From Prorocentrum cordatum (lineage: Eukaryota > Sar > Dinophyceae > Prorocentrales > Prorocentraceae), in NCBI GenBank assembly GCA_963575745.1, contig CAUYUJ010000352.1, positions 1 to 64,000 on the forward strand: a stretch of 64,000 bases of DNA, in the 5' to 3' direction. Shown here piece by piece: positions 8,701 to 17,779 of the stretch (position 1 is the stretch's first letter; each line of letters begins with the position of its first letter). A program made the translations under genes and the position numbers. The notes under the pieces are model-generated. The model saw only the letters and a list, made by a program, of their open reading frames with translations. It was not told where the DNA came from and did no database searches.

Positions 8701-11344
8701 AGACGATGACGGTGTCGAGCTACTGATTCGACAGCGCCGCATGGAGGCTGACTTTCGCCGGTCATCTTTGCCGGGACTGCGGTTGAAGTTCGAGTGCAGC
8801 ATGCTGCAGGCGGCGGTGGAGCGCTCCGACGGCTCGGTGACCTGGCGCGGGGTTCGATGCCACCATGGCGCGGAGGGGGGCGGCGACCCGGACGACTTCG
8901 CGATGTTGTGGAATCCGGCTTGGCGCGTGTCGCTGGACGCTGTGGCGGGCGACGGTGTGCTGGCGCTCCCGCTGCGGCGGCCTGACTCCTGGCGCGACCC
9001 TGCGGACATGGCGGATTCCTGGGCGCGGCGCGGCGAGGATCAGCACAGGGTCATGACCGGCCACTGGGCGAAGTTGGTTTTGCCGCGGGAGGGGCCCTCG
9101 CAGGAAGGGGGCGGCGATGGGGCGATGGACGGAGTTCGCGTGATGGGCCGGTCGCACGGCATGGTGTTGCGGTCCGCGGGGAAGGTTCGGAGTGGACAGC
9201 TGCAGGTAGAGGCTGCGAGTTCTGGCGGCGGGCTGCGGGGGCGGCGGGCTGGGACTGTGAAGAGGCTGAAGTTTCATCTGCAGGAGGGCCGGGTGCTCGG
9301 CTGGTTCTTGCCAGACCAGAAGATCCAGGCGCCGCAGGGAGTGCGGTGGGACCCGCGGCGGGAGGTGCCGCTCGCGGGGCCCGTGGACGTCAACCACATG
9401 GAGGTCGTACCTACTGCGGATTCCCACCGCAGCAACGCGCGGGTCGATTTGAGGGCGCCACTGGGGCTGCGCGTTCCGGGCGCCAAGGGTGCTTGGCGCG
9501 CCGCGAGCAAGGAGGAGGCGGAGCGGCGGAGGTGGTTGCAGGACGGCTACGTGCCCGTGCCCGCGAAGAAGGTGCCGGTGCGCGCGGTGAAGTACGACGC
9601 GCAGTTGAGGGAGGCTTCGCTGCGGGCGGTGCAGGCCATGCACACGATCATGAGTCGCATGGTGCTATTCGAGTGCAGGGACTGCAAGGAGCGCTTCCCG
9701 GCGTTTCACCCTGCCTATGAGCCGCCGCCGGAGATCGCGGAGAAGATGGAGGTGCTGAGGGCGGGGAAGAACGGCGTGGCGACGTGCTGCATGGCCGTGG
9801 CGTCCTGGGCGGAGTTCCCGCCGTCGCCCGAGTCGATGGCGGGCGGAGAGGCGTGGAAGGAGGACGACTGTGACTTCGCGGGGCGGTTCTCCGGGACGTG
9901 CGTGCGGTGTCAGGCGGACATGGATTCCCAGCTCGCCGCGATGGAGCGCGCGTCGCGCCGGGCCGCCGAGCAGGCCGCCGAGGATGGCGGCGAGGAGGGC
10001 GACGGCGCGGGTGGTGGAGGGGCGGGGGCGGAGCTGGCTCCGGCCTCGGTGATCGTCGCCCTGCGCTCGGAGGAGAATCACATGGATCCGTGCTTCCGGT
10101 TTCCGTGGGATGACCTCCAGGAGCTCTTCGACGCGGCGACCGTGACGGAGGCGATGTTGTTGGCGCTGGAGCACATGCAGGTCAACTACGTCACGGTGGC
10201 GCTGTCGGGCCTGCGGAAGTTCCGGAGGAACGTGCTGTCCTTCCCGCAGGACATCGCGGGCTTCGCCATGCGGCACGGGCTGCTGAAGCAGTACCGGCCG
10301 AGGGACCGTGTGGACTCCGTTCGCGGGCCTTGGGGCGGGGCGGAGAACCCGGACAGGCCGGCCAGGCGCTGGGGGGAGGTGACGGAGCAGGAGCGCGCGG
10401 AGCACGTGATGGACGAGGCGGGGTGCGTGATTTACCCGGGGGTCATCAGGGAGGTGCGGCCGGACGGCGTCTTGGTGGTGGAGTACGACGCGGGGGGCGA
10501 GGGGTTGGAGCGCCAGGAGAATGTGCGCCCGCGCGTGCAGATGCCATGGCAGCCGAAGCACGTGCCCTTGCATCTGATGCTGCGCCGGAACGTGGGTGGG
10601 AGGCGCGGTGTGCTGGAGGGCCTCAGGGTGCGCTGGCGCTTCGTGGCTAATGTGCTGCAGGCGCTGTGCGCGTACGCGGCCCCGGGGGCCGGGCCGTGGC
10701 GCCTCGACGGGGCCAGCGAGCGGGAGCCCATGCACAAGTACTTCGATCGGCGGCGGTTCCACGTGATGACGGTGGAGGAGCTGCGCGCGGAGTACGCGCC
10801 CAAGATGGCGGGAGGGGCGGTGCTGTCGCCGGCGGAAGAGGCGCGACTGACGGAGCGGGAGGCGCAGGACCAGGCTGTGGATCTGGAGACGCCCGAGCAG
10901 TTCATGGCAGCCGGCTTCTCATTGCGCTTTGTGGGGCCCGATGACGATGCTGGTGCGCGGGGCGTTGGGGTTGCGGGCTGCGAGACGCGTGGCGGGGATG
11001 GTGAACAAGGTGATGATGGTGATGCCGGCCCGGCCGCCGGCGAGAACGCGGGCGAGGGTGATGCAGGCGGCGGCGGTGGGGGCGAGGAGGCCAAGACCGA
11101 CTTGGGCGGCCTGGGCCAGGAGCGGGATGCGGAGCCGGAGTCTTTCGTGGACGCCGAGACGTTCACGCTGTGGCTGGGGAGCTCAGATTTTCCCGTTGGT
11201 GCGCGGGTTCGGTCCTGGTGGGCGGAGTTGCCTTTGGGCGCGGAGGGTGACCTGGAGGCGCTGAAGGCGGGGGATGACGAGACGGTCGTGGATCTCTTCG
11301 CCAGGGTGGTGTCGGAGCTCCGGGAGGGCGTTGTGACCGCGGGG
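5771..11344 (+). CDS. Helitron-like polyprotein, N-terminal region
   Basis: The open frame runs from ATG 5771 to a TAG at 11348, about 1,859 codons. It is also open upstream to a GTG at 5735. Residues 1-330 are Gly/Ala/Arg-rich with four copies of an RxxSSLDSSSD-like motif (near 6165, 6260, 6475 and 6625). A segment at about 7600-7770 begins NWFQCDCCRCWRF, which resembles a CW-type zinc finger, though one expected Cys is not obvious. A pair RRLRRKTS/RRLRRKVS lies near 7890-7970. From about 9660 there are CxxC motifs (ECRDC, TCVRC). Near 10200-10290 comes LRKFRRNVLSFPQDIAGF, like the FPQD segment of Helitron N-terminal regions. A Tudor-like stretch (YPGVIREVRPDG then VEYD) lies near 10425-10540. 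The frame probably splices in phase into the Rep exon at 11490. Exact function is unknown. Minus-strand frames here are shadows. Confidence 0.8.
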
Positions 11345-11489
11345 GTGTAGGGGGAAGAATCAAATAATGGTCAAGTTTTCCTGGTCCTCTTTCCTCCCTC
11401 TCCTCGTCCACGGATTATTTCGCGGGACGCGGGGGGGGGGGGGGAAGGGGCTAAGAGAGGTAGAGGTGTATTGTTTTTCTTTGCCCCAG
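11345..11489 (+). other. Candidate 145-bp intron joining N-terminal region to Rep
   Basis: It begins GTGTAG and ends TTTGCCCCAG|G, with a pyrimidine tract directly before the acceptor and a second C/T-rich stretch inside. Removing it joins GGG (11342-11344) to GCT (11490-11492) in phase 0 and eliminates the TAG at 11348. AG|G fits dinoflagellate acceptor preference. Alternatively the ATG at 11367 starts an independent Rep protein, but its first 41 residues then have no Helitron character. Confidence 0.7.
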
Positions 11490-14400
11490 GCTGGCAGCGG
11501 CATTGTCGGCGGCGCTGGGGGTGCTCGTGGCGCGGGAGGTACGGCGGGCGACGTGGTGCACGTGATGGATCTGGTGGATTGGTTGCGGTGCCGAGCGGGA
11601 GAGATCGTGCTGCACGGGGGCGCGGGCGTGGATCCGGAGGCTGTGTTGGACGATGTGCGCTTCGAGGTAGGGATCGCGGCCGGCTGGAGGGCCTGCGCCC
11701 AGGACACGGACACCGGCGGGGTGGAGCAGCACGTCAGTGGCGAGGACGAGGAGGACGAGTGCCTGCGTACGGCGGAGCGGCTGGTGTACGGGTGGCCGAG
11801 CAAGGCGTCTGAGCCGACGGGCCCTTTCAGCGAGGGCCGTTTCGTGAAGGCTTTCCCCCTGGAGTTCCCGATGGGCATCGGGGACATCTACCAGGAGCGC
11901 CCTCGGAAGGTCACGGCGGCGGAGTGGGTTCAGCACTTGATACGGTATCGCACGGGTCAGTTTGTGGGCGGGCCGCGGGGGCAGCGCGTGCTCTGGGCGA
12001 TGGTGAACATGCTGCTGCTGTCCGAGGCGCGATCGAAGGGGTGGGGCATTTACCGGAACACGGTGCGGCGCGGGGCGTTCGGCATGCTGGAGGCGGGCCG
12101 CATCTTGACCAAGGGGCGTCTGCGTGCGATTCTGGCAGACGAGGGGAGGGCGAGGATCCTGGTGGGCCAGCTGTCTACAGTGGGCAGGGACGTGCGCTCC
12201 ACGACCATGCAGTGGGCGTGGGAGGGGATGAAGTTGCAGGCCGCGGTGAAGCACTTGTCGTGGATGCCGCCCTGGGTGGAGGCCGAGGACCTCGACGGGC
12301 GACCTCCGGTGGGGCAGTGCTTCATGGAGAAGTTCCAGGTGGAGCGAGCGGGGGGTCGGCGGGAGTGGACGCGGGGGTTGGTACCTGATCCTGTGGGGCT
12401 GGGGCGCTTCCCGTCTTTGTGGTGGACGCAGAATCCCCACTACCACGCCGCGTTCGACGTGCAGCGCTTTGACGCCAAGGGCATCTCCTTGAGCGAGTTC
12501 GACGAGGGCTCCAGGCGCGGGCGCGCGGAGTTCGTTCGGGAGAGCGGGGACCTCGTGGCGCAGCTCGTCGCTGTGCGAGTGGAGCTGCACATGCGCGTCG
12601 TCATGCCGGCCGTGGTGCCGCACTCGGACCGTTTCCCGTATATGGCTATGGCTCGCTGGGAGACGGGCGGCGGGGGCAACCTGCATGCCCACGGTTTCAG
12701 CGTCGGCCTGCCGTCGCCGCAGGTGGGTCGTGTCATGGCGGACGTGGACGGGGAGGGCGACATGGCGCCGAGTACGTCTGAAGAAGACCTTCGCGCAGTG
12801 CTGCGCTGGTTGTGGCGCGAGGGAGGGGCCGCGGAGTGGGAAGCCATGGGGGAGATGTCGTCGGAGGAGGTTCGCGAGGAGCTGGCGGCGGTGCTCGGTC
12901 GCGTGTCTGCCTCGGAGGTGGGCCTGGCGGGGGCGGGTGCGCCGGTGGCGAGCGGGGCGGAGTCGGCGAGTGCGGAGAGTGAGGGCTCGGACCAGGAGGG
13001 CAGCGGCGAGGGCGCGCGGCTGTCGGCGGCGAGGGTGCAGGACCTCCTGGATGCGCTCGTGCAGGACGGATCCCTGGTGGCGATGGGCGGTGAGGCGGTG
13101 CAGGAGGTCGACGCGCGGTACCGGGTGGTCTCTGCGCCGCCGCTCGATGAGGCTGCGTGGGGGGCGCGGGAACGGGGCAGGCGCGGTGTGCTAGATCGGC
13201 GTCTCGGACCGGAGGCGCCTCGTGATCTCGGGGTGTTGAAGCCTGAGATGGAGCACGTGGACGTGCAGAGCCGGTTGGAGCAGCAGTTTGCGGACTTCTT
13301 TGGGGGGGTCGTGTCGGAGTGGAACCCGTGCTATGATAATTGCGGGCGCTGTCGGTTCAGGTGGGACGAGGAGATCGGGGCGCACGACGTGGAGGTGCTC
13401 GGCGAGGACGGCGTGGGGTCTGCGGGGGGGGCGTCTGCCAGGCTTTCGTCCGAGGACATGGCGCGTGTGAGGGTGCGGGGCGCCGCGCCGGAGCGGATGA
13501 ATCTGCGGGGGCTGCTGGACTCGGTGTTCGCGGTGCGGGGGGCCGAGAAGGTGGACGTTCAGCCTGTGCGGAGGCTCGTCGCGGCCCTGGTGGATCGTGT
13601 GGCGCGCCACACCAAGCACGGCATGGACGCGCCGAAGTTGGGCTTGCACGCGTGCGCGCGCGGGAAGGAGCCCTGCCCGTATTGCCGGTATGGGTTTCCG
13701 CGTGACCGGCTGCCTCGCGGCGGCGCCCGGGGGATGGTGATGGAGAAGGGGGGCCGGGAGGGCCAGTGGCATCCTCGGTTTCCGCGGAATGATCGCCTGT
13801 GCTGTAGCTATGAGGAGCACGTGCTGTTGGCGAACATGGGCAACGTGGACTGGCGGCCGGTGCTGAACCTGTGGGCGGTGACGGAGTACGTGACAAAGTA
13901 CGCTGCCAAGGCGCCGAAGGGCTCCCGGAGGCTGCGGGAGGTGTTGACGGATGCCGTGGACGAGGTGTGCAAGTACGTGCCGGAGGGGGAGGGGGTGGAC
14001 CTGCTGAGGCGGTGCATCCAGAAGTTCTTCGCCCGGAGCCTGGGGGAGCGGGACTACCATCTCTTTGAGGCGGTGCCGCTCGGGTTGGGCCTCCCGCAGG
14101 TGGTCCCGCTGATGCCGTGGGTGAGCTTGAACACTGCGGGGTCGAGGCCGCTGAAGCCGGCGTCGGCGTTGAAGGAGCTGGGGGACGACGCGGTGGTCCA
14201 CTACGACAGCAAGGTGGACAAGTTCAACAAGCGGTTGTCCATGGTGCGGAGACAGAGGCGGGCGGGCGATCTGACGGTGGACGAGATGGAGGTGCGGGAC
14301 GTGTCTCTCTTCGAGTTCTGGTGGAAGTTTTATGTGGACAGGGGCAGGGTGAGGAGGTCCACCCGGGCGGTGTGCATCATGGTGACCCCGAGCTACAGCG

Positions 14401-15047
14401 CCGACGTCGCCAACGTGGAGCACGCGCACCACGAGGGCTACGCGCGGGCCGCGGTGGTCGCGCACTGGAGGCACATGACCACGGAGCGCCGTCGCCGGCT
14501 CATCCGGGAGCAGACGGGTGTGCGCGTGGTGCCCGACGTGTGCATCGGCGGCACGGTGTTCGAGGAGCCCTTCGTGCAGGCGGGGCCGGCGGCGTTCGAG
14601 TCGGACCGCTATCTGGGGGTGGAGGATCTGTGGAGGCGGATGGCGGGCCTGCGCGATGATGCGGCGGGGGAGTTCTGGGGGTTCATGCTCATGGAGATGC
14701 TGACGGATCCGATGCTCCGGCAGTGGGTGCCGCAGTGGGTAGTTGAGCAGTACGAGCGCGCGAATCCCTTTTACAGGGAGGTCCTTGCGGCGCTCACGGT
14801 GGAGCCCCCGGATGGTCTGACCAATCGACGTCTGTTGAGGAGGGTGCGGACGGGCATGGTTCATCGGCATCAGGTGCATTTGCGCAGGAAGGCGGCGGAG
14901 GGCCGCGGGTGCGCGGGTGATGGAACGGGGGTGGACGGCGACGGCGGGGAGGAGGCTCGCAGCGAGGGCCAGCGTGCAGATTCGGAGGACGAGTGCGAGC
15001 GGTTGGGGGAGGGCGTCGACGACGATCCGAACGCGGAGAAGATATAG
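11490..15047 (+). CDS. Helitron Rep nuclease (HUH, two-tyrosine)
   Basis: This is the replication initiator that nicks and rejoins DNA in rolling-circle transposition. The Helitron Rep signatures occur in order. WWTQNPHYHAAF at about 12419-12454 matches the strand before the metal site. NLHAHGFSVG has the HxH pair at 12684-12692. CxxC clusters lie near 13330-13360 and 13673-13687 and precede a GFPRDR segment. TEYVTKYAAK carries the two candidate catalytic Tyr codons at 13887 and 13899 (Y-x3-Y). The rest matches the usual Helitron region between Rep and helicase. The tail (14870-15044) is acidic and ends in a TAG at 15045-15047, after which the same frame stays open into the helicase. A separate start at ATG 11367 is possible. 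It sits directly after the N-terminal region, as in known Helitron proteins. Confidence 0.88.
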   Translation, partial: AGSGIVGGAGGARGAGGTAGDVVHVMDLVDWLRCRAGEIVLHGGAGVDPEAVLDDVRFEVGIAAGWRACAQDTDTGGVEQHVSGEDEEDECLRTAERLVYGWPSKASEPTGPFSEGRFVKAFPLEFPMGIGDIYQERPRKVTAAEWVQHLIRYRTGQFVGGPRGQRVLWAMVNMLLLSEARSKGWGIYRNTVRRGAFGMLEAGRILTKGRLRAILADEGRARILVGQLSTVGRDVRSTTMQWAWEGMKLQAAVKHLSWMPPWVEAEDLDGRPPVGQCFMEKFQVERAGGRREWTRGLVPDPVGLGRFPSLWWTQNPHYHAAFDVQRFDAKGISLSEFDEGSRRGRAEFVRESGDLVAQLVAVRVELHMRVVMPAVVPHSDRFPYMAMARWETGGGGNLHAHGFSVGLPSPQVGRVMADVDGEGDMAPSTSEEDLRAVLRWLWREGGAAEWEAMGEMSSEEVREELAAVLGRVSASEVGLAGAGAPVASGAESASAESEGSDQEGSGEGARLSAARVQDLLDALVQDGSLVAMGGEAVQEVDARYRVVSAPPLDEAAWGARERGRRGVLDRRLGPEAPRDLGVLKPEMEHVDVQSRLEQQFADFFGGVVSEWNPCYDNCGRCRFRWDEEIGAHDVEVLGEDGVGSAGGASARLSSEDMARVRVRGAAPERMNLRGLLDSVFAVRGAEKVDVQPVRRLVAALVDRVARHTKHGMDAPKLGLHACARGKEPCPYCRYGFPRDRLPRGGARGMVMEKGGREGQWHPRFPRNDRLCCSYEEHVLLANMGNVDWRPVLNLWAVTEYVTKYAAKAPKGSRRLREVLTDAVDEVCKYVPEGEGVDLLRRCIQKFFARSLGERDYHLFEAVPLGLGLPQVVPLMPWVSLNTAGSRPLKPASALKELGDDAVVHYDSKVDKFNKRLSMVRRQRRAGDLTVDEMEVRDVSLFEFWWKFYVDRGRVRRSTRAVCIMVTPSYSADVANVEHAHHEGYARAAVVAHWRHMTTERRRRLIREQTGVRVVPDVCIGGTVFEEPFVQAGPAAFESDRYLGVEDLWRRMAGLRDDAAGEFWGFMLMEMLTDPMLRQWVPQWVVEQYERANPFYREVLAALTVEPPDGLTNRRLLRRVRTGMVHRHQVHLRRKAAEGRGCAGDGTGVDGDGGEEARSEGQRADSEDECERLGEGVDDDPNAEKI
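15045..15047 (+). other. In-frame TAG between Rep and helicase
   Basis: Frame 0 is open from 11367 up to this TAG and again from 15048 to 17779. The helicase side has no ATG near its start. In Helitrons Rep and helicase are one protein, so this stop is a nonsense mutation, a base error, a recoding site, or lies inside a short intron in the acidic linker (an AG|G lies at 15054-15056). Confidence 0.85.
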
Positions 15048-17779
15048 ATCATCAGGGATCCGCGGCCTGGCGAGGGGGATGGTGGCGCGGGTGGGGCGGA
15101 GGGTGAGTGGGCGAGAAGGACTCTGGAGGAGAGCCTCAGCGCGGCGGGGCCGGCCCGTGCGGCGCATGACGTGGACCTGGGCGTGGGCGACGGGGGCGGC
15201 GTCGGTGCTGGTGCGGGTCGCTCGCATTGGAACCCGAAGGGGTACGAGTGGACGAAGGATCCGTGCAACGTGTCCTGGCGGGAGAAGTCGCGCTTGGAGG
15301 GCCTCAAGGACCAGTGGTACGGCAAGGGCGACGTGGGTGACGGAGCCGAGGAGGTGGACGCGGGAGAGCTGGACGATTGGCAGCGCTTCGCGTACGACGT
15401 CGTCACGGGGGAGAGGCCTGAGGGTGCGGGACCGTTGCGTCTCATGCTGCTCGGTACCGCGGGGACGGGGAAGTCGCGCACGGTCAGGAGCTTCGTGTCG
15501 AAGAGGCGCTCCCAGGCGCGAGCGCGCGCCCTCGCTCGGAGGGCGGGTGGGCGGCCGGCCGACGCGGAGGTGGAGGTGCGGGCGAAGAACGCGTGCCTGC
15601 TGGCGGCGCCGACGGGCTGTGCCTCGTTCCAGCTGAAGTTCGGGGCGACGACGCTGCATCGTGCGTTCGGGGTGCCCGTGGGGTACTGCGGGCCCTGGAG
15701 TGACCGTGCCAGGGGGGGGAAGCGGTACGCGCACCTGAAGCAGCGTCTGCAGCAGGCCGACCTGCTGCTGCTGGACGAGCTCAGCATGATCGGGCGGGGC
15801 ATGCTCGGCAAGATCGAGTTCAAGGCGCGGGACACGCTGAAGGGGGAGGAGGGGCGCGCGGTGGGCCGGGAGGGCGCGGCTGCGTTCTTGCTGGGGCGCG
15901 ACGCGGTGCTGGCGGGGGATATGAAGCAGGCGCCGCCGATCGGGGACGATCCGCTGTATCGCTTCGGCGCGTACCAGGGGTCGGGCCAGAACAAGCCCAG
16001 GGGAGCGGCGATGACGCCCTCGGATGCGTGGTCGTCGTTTCGGCTGCACGCGGTAGGGGGGGACGTCCGGGACACGTTCGAGGACGTGGCGTTCCTGCGG
16101 CGGGTGTGGCGGTACGCGGACGAGCGGGACGACGTGCCGGCGGAGAGGCGGGAGCTTTATCGGCGGGAGGCGGCGCGGTTCCTGGAGGTGACGCGGGGCA
16201 TGGCGGAGTGCACGTGGACGGCCGCCGACCACGCGTGGCTGGCGCAGCGGAACCGCAGTCGGCTCCAGCAGACTGCGCAGGGCCGCGCGGAGCTGGCGCG
16301 CTTCGAGGACGCCCCGATCCTCATGGACGGCAGGGTGGACAGGGCTACGGGCGAGGTGGGGGCCAACAAGATCAACTTGTTGAAGTTGGAGAGGGTGTCG
16401 GCGAGGACGGGGAGGCCCATTGCGCGCCTGCATGCCTTCCACGACACGCCGGAGGGCCTGGAGCACCCGGAGGGGGTGGACGCCGACGACTTCAGAGGGA
16501 TCCAGAACGAGATCTTCGTGTGCGAGGGGGCGCGGGTGCTGCTCACGGAGAACTTGTGGGTGGAGGCCGGGCTGATGAACGGTGCCATGGGGACGGTGGT
16601 GGGGTACATGTGGCCGGAGAACGCGGACCCTCACGACGGCGATCCGGCCCACAAGGCCCGCACGGCCCCGATCTGCGTCTTCGTGCGGTTCGACAGCGTG
16701 CAGCTTCGCGATGCCCACGGGCGCCCGCGATCCTTTTTTCCGGGCGACGACGTGCGCGGGGACTGGGTGCCCATATTCCGCAAGACGGTGGCGTCGACGT
16801 CGGAGGAGGGCCTGGCACGGTCGAACTTCCCGCTGCAGTTGGCGTGGGCTCTGACGCACTGGAAGGCTCAGGGCATGACGCTGGAGCGGGTGAGGGTGCA
16901 CTTGTCTGCGAGGACGGCGGGCGCTCCGGGCATCGGGTTCGTGGCCTGCACGCGTGTGCGCCACCCGTGGGATATCGTCTTCGAGGAGGACCTGCCGGAG
17001 TACGAGGCGTTCATGCGAGTCCGTCGCACGCGCGCGTTTCGCGAGCGCCGGCGCTTCGAGCTGCGCTGCGAGGCCCGCGCGTCCAGGACGTTGCGGCGGT
17101 ACGGGTGCTGCCGGGCGGGCGCGTGGGAGCCGGTTGAGCGGGAGGCTGCGGTCGTGCTGATGGAGGGCCTTCGGGTGGTGGGGCAGGAGCGGCGCGCTGG
17201 GCTGCGGGGGTTCAGTGCGCGGGGCATGTGCAGGGCGGTGGACGGCGACACGTGGCTTTGGGGGGACGAGTTGCCGGACTATGACGGCCTTCTCGCGAAC
17301 GTGGTCGAGCGGGAGGCGCGCGGAGATCAGGGTAGGCGACGTCTGCTGCTGTCCGTGGCGGAGAGGCTGGTTGACAGCGCGCGCGTGAGGGAGCTCAGCG
17401 GGTCGGAGCGCGTTGACGCGGAGGCTCTCCTTGTGCGCTTGGGTGTTGCGGCGGCGGCCGGCGGCCGCGATGGGGGCTTCGGCCGGATTGGCGGCGTGCT
17501 GTGCCAGAATGCCCTTCGCGATGCCGCGCACGCGGTTGCCGCGGGGTGCGATGAGCGGGAGGTTGAGCTGGGCGAGCTGGCGACGAAGATGCTCCGGCGG
17601 CAGGACGTGCTGGGCTACTGGGACGGCAGGGTGGAGGACGCCCTGTCGCCGGAGATGCGGCCGTTGCACATGTCCGCGGTGAAGGAGGCTCTGGGGGCAT
17701 TGATTCCGGCTGCACTTCACGGGAGTCTCGATCGGTTTGTCGCGTCCCAGAAGGACGTTGCGGTGTTGGGGGGGGGGGG
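15048..17779 (+). CDS. PIF1-family helicase of the Helitron
   Basis: This superfamily 1B DNA helicase unwinds the donor strand during transposition. Motifs in order: Walker A GTAGTGKS at 15453-15476; APTGCASF then GATTLHRAFG at about 15606-15675; Walker B LLLLDELSM at about 15762-15790; AGDMKQAPPIGD at about 15912-15945; NLWVEAGLMNGAMGTVVGY at about 16551-16606; AWALTHWKAQGMTL at about 16842-16885; and GFVACTRVRHPWD at about 16936-16975. All are typical of PIF1/Helitron helicases, with LTHWKAQG in place of the usual T.HK.QG. About 250 further residues (17000-17760) match nothing I recognise. No credible start codon exists, so it should be read as a continuation of Rep. The frame is lost at the G run 17768-17779. 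Confidence 0.88.
17768..17779 (+). other. 12-G homopolymer with frame change
   Basis: Frame 0 codes for the helicase upstream of this run. Downstream, domain-like sequence (ASFLTMDRYRVN...) continues only in frame 1. A one-base length difference in the run would connect the two. A homopolymer this long is a common site of real indels, polymerase slippage and sequencing error. Confidence 0.8.
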
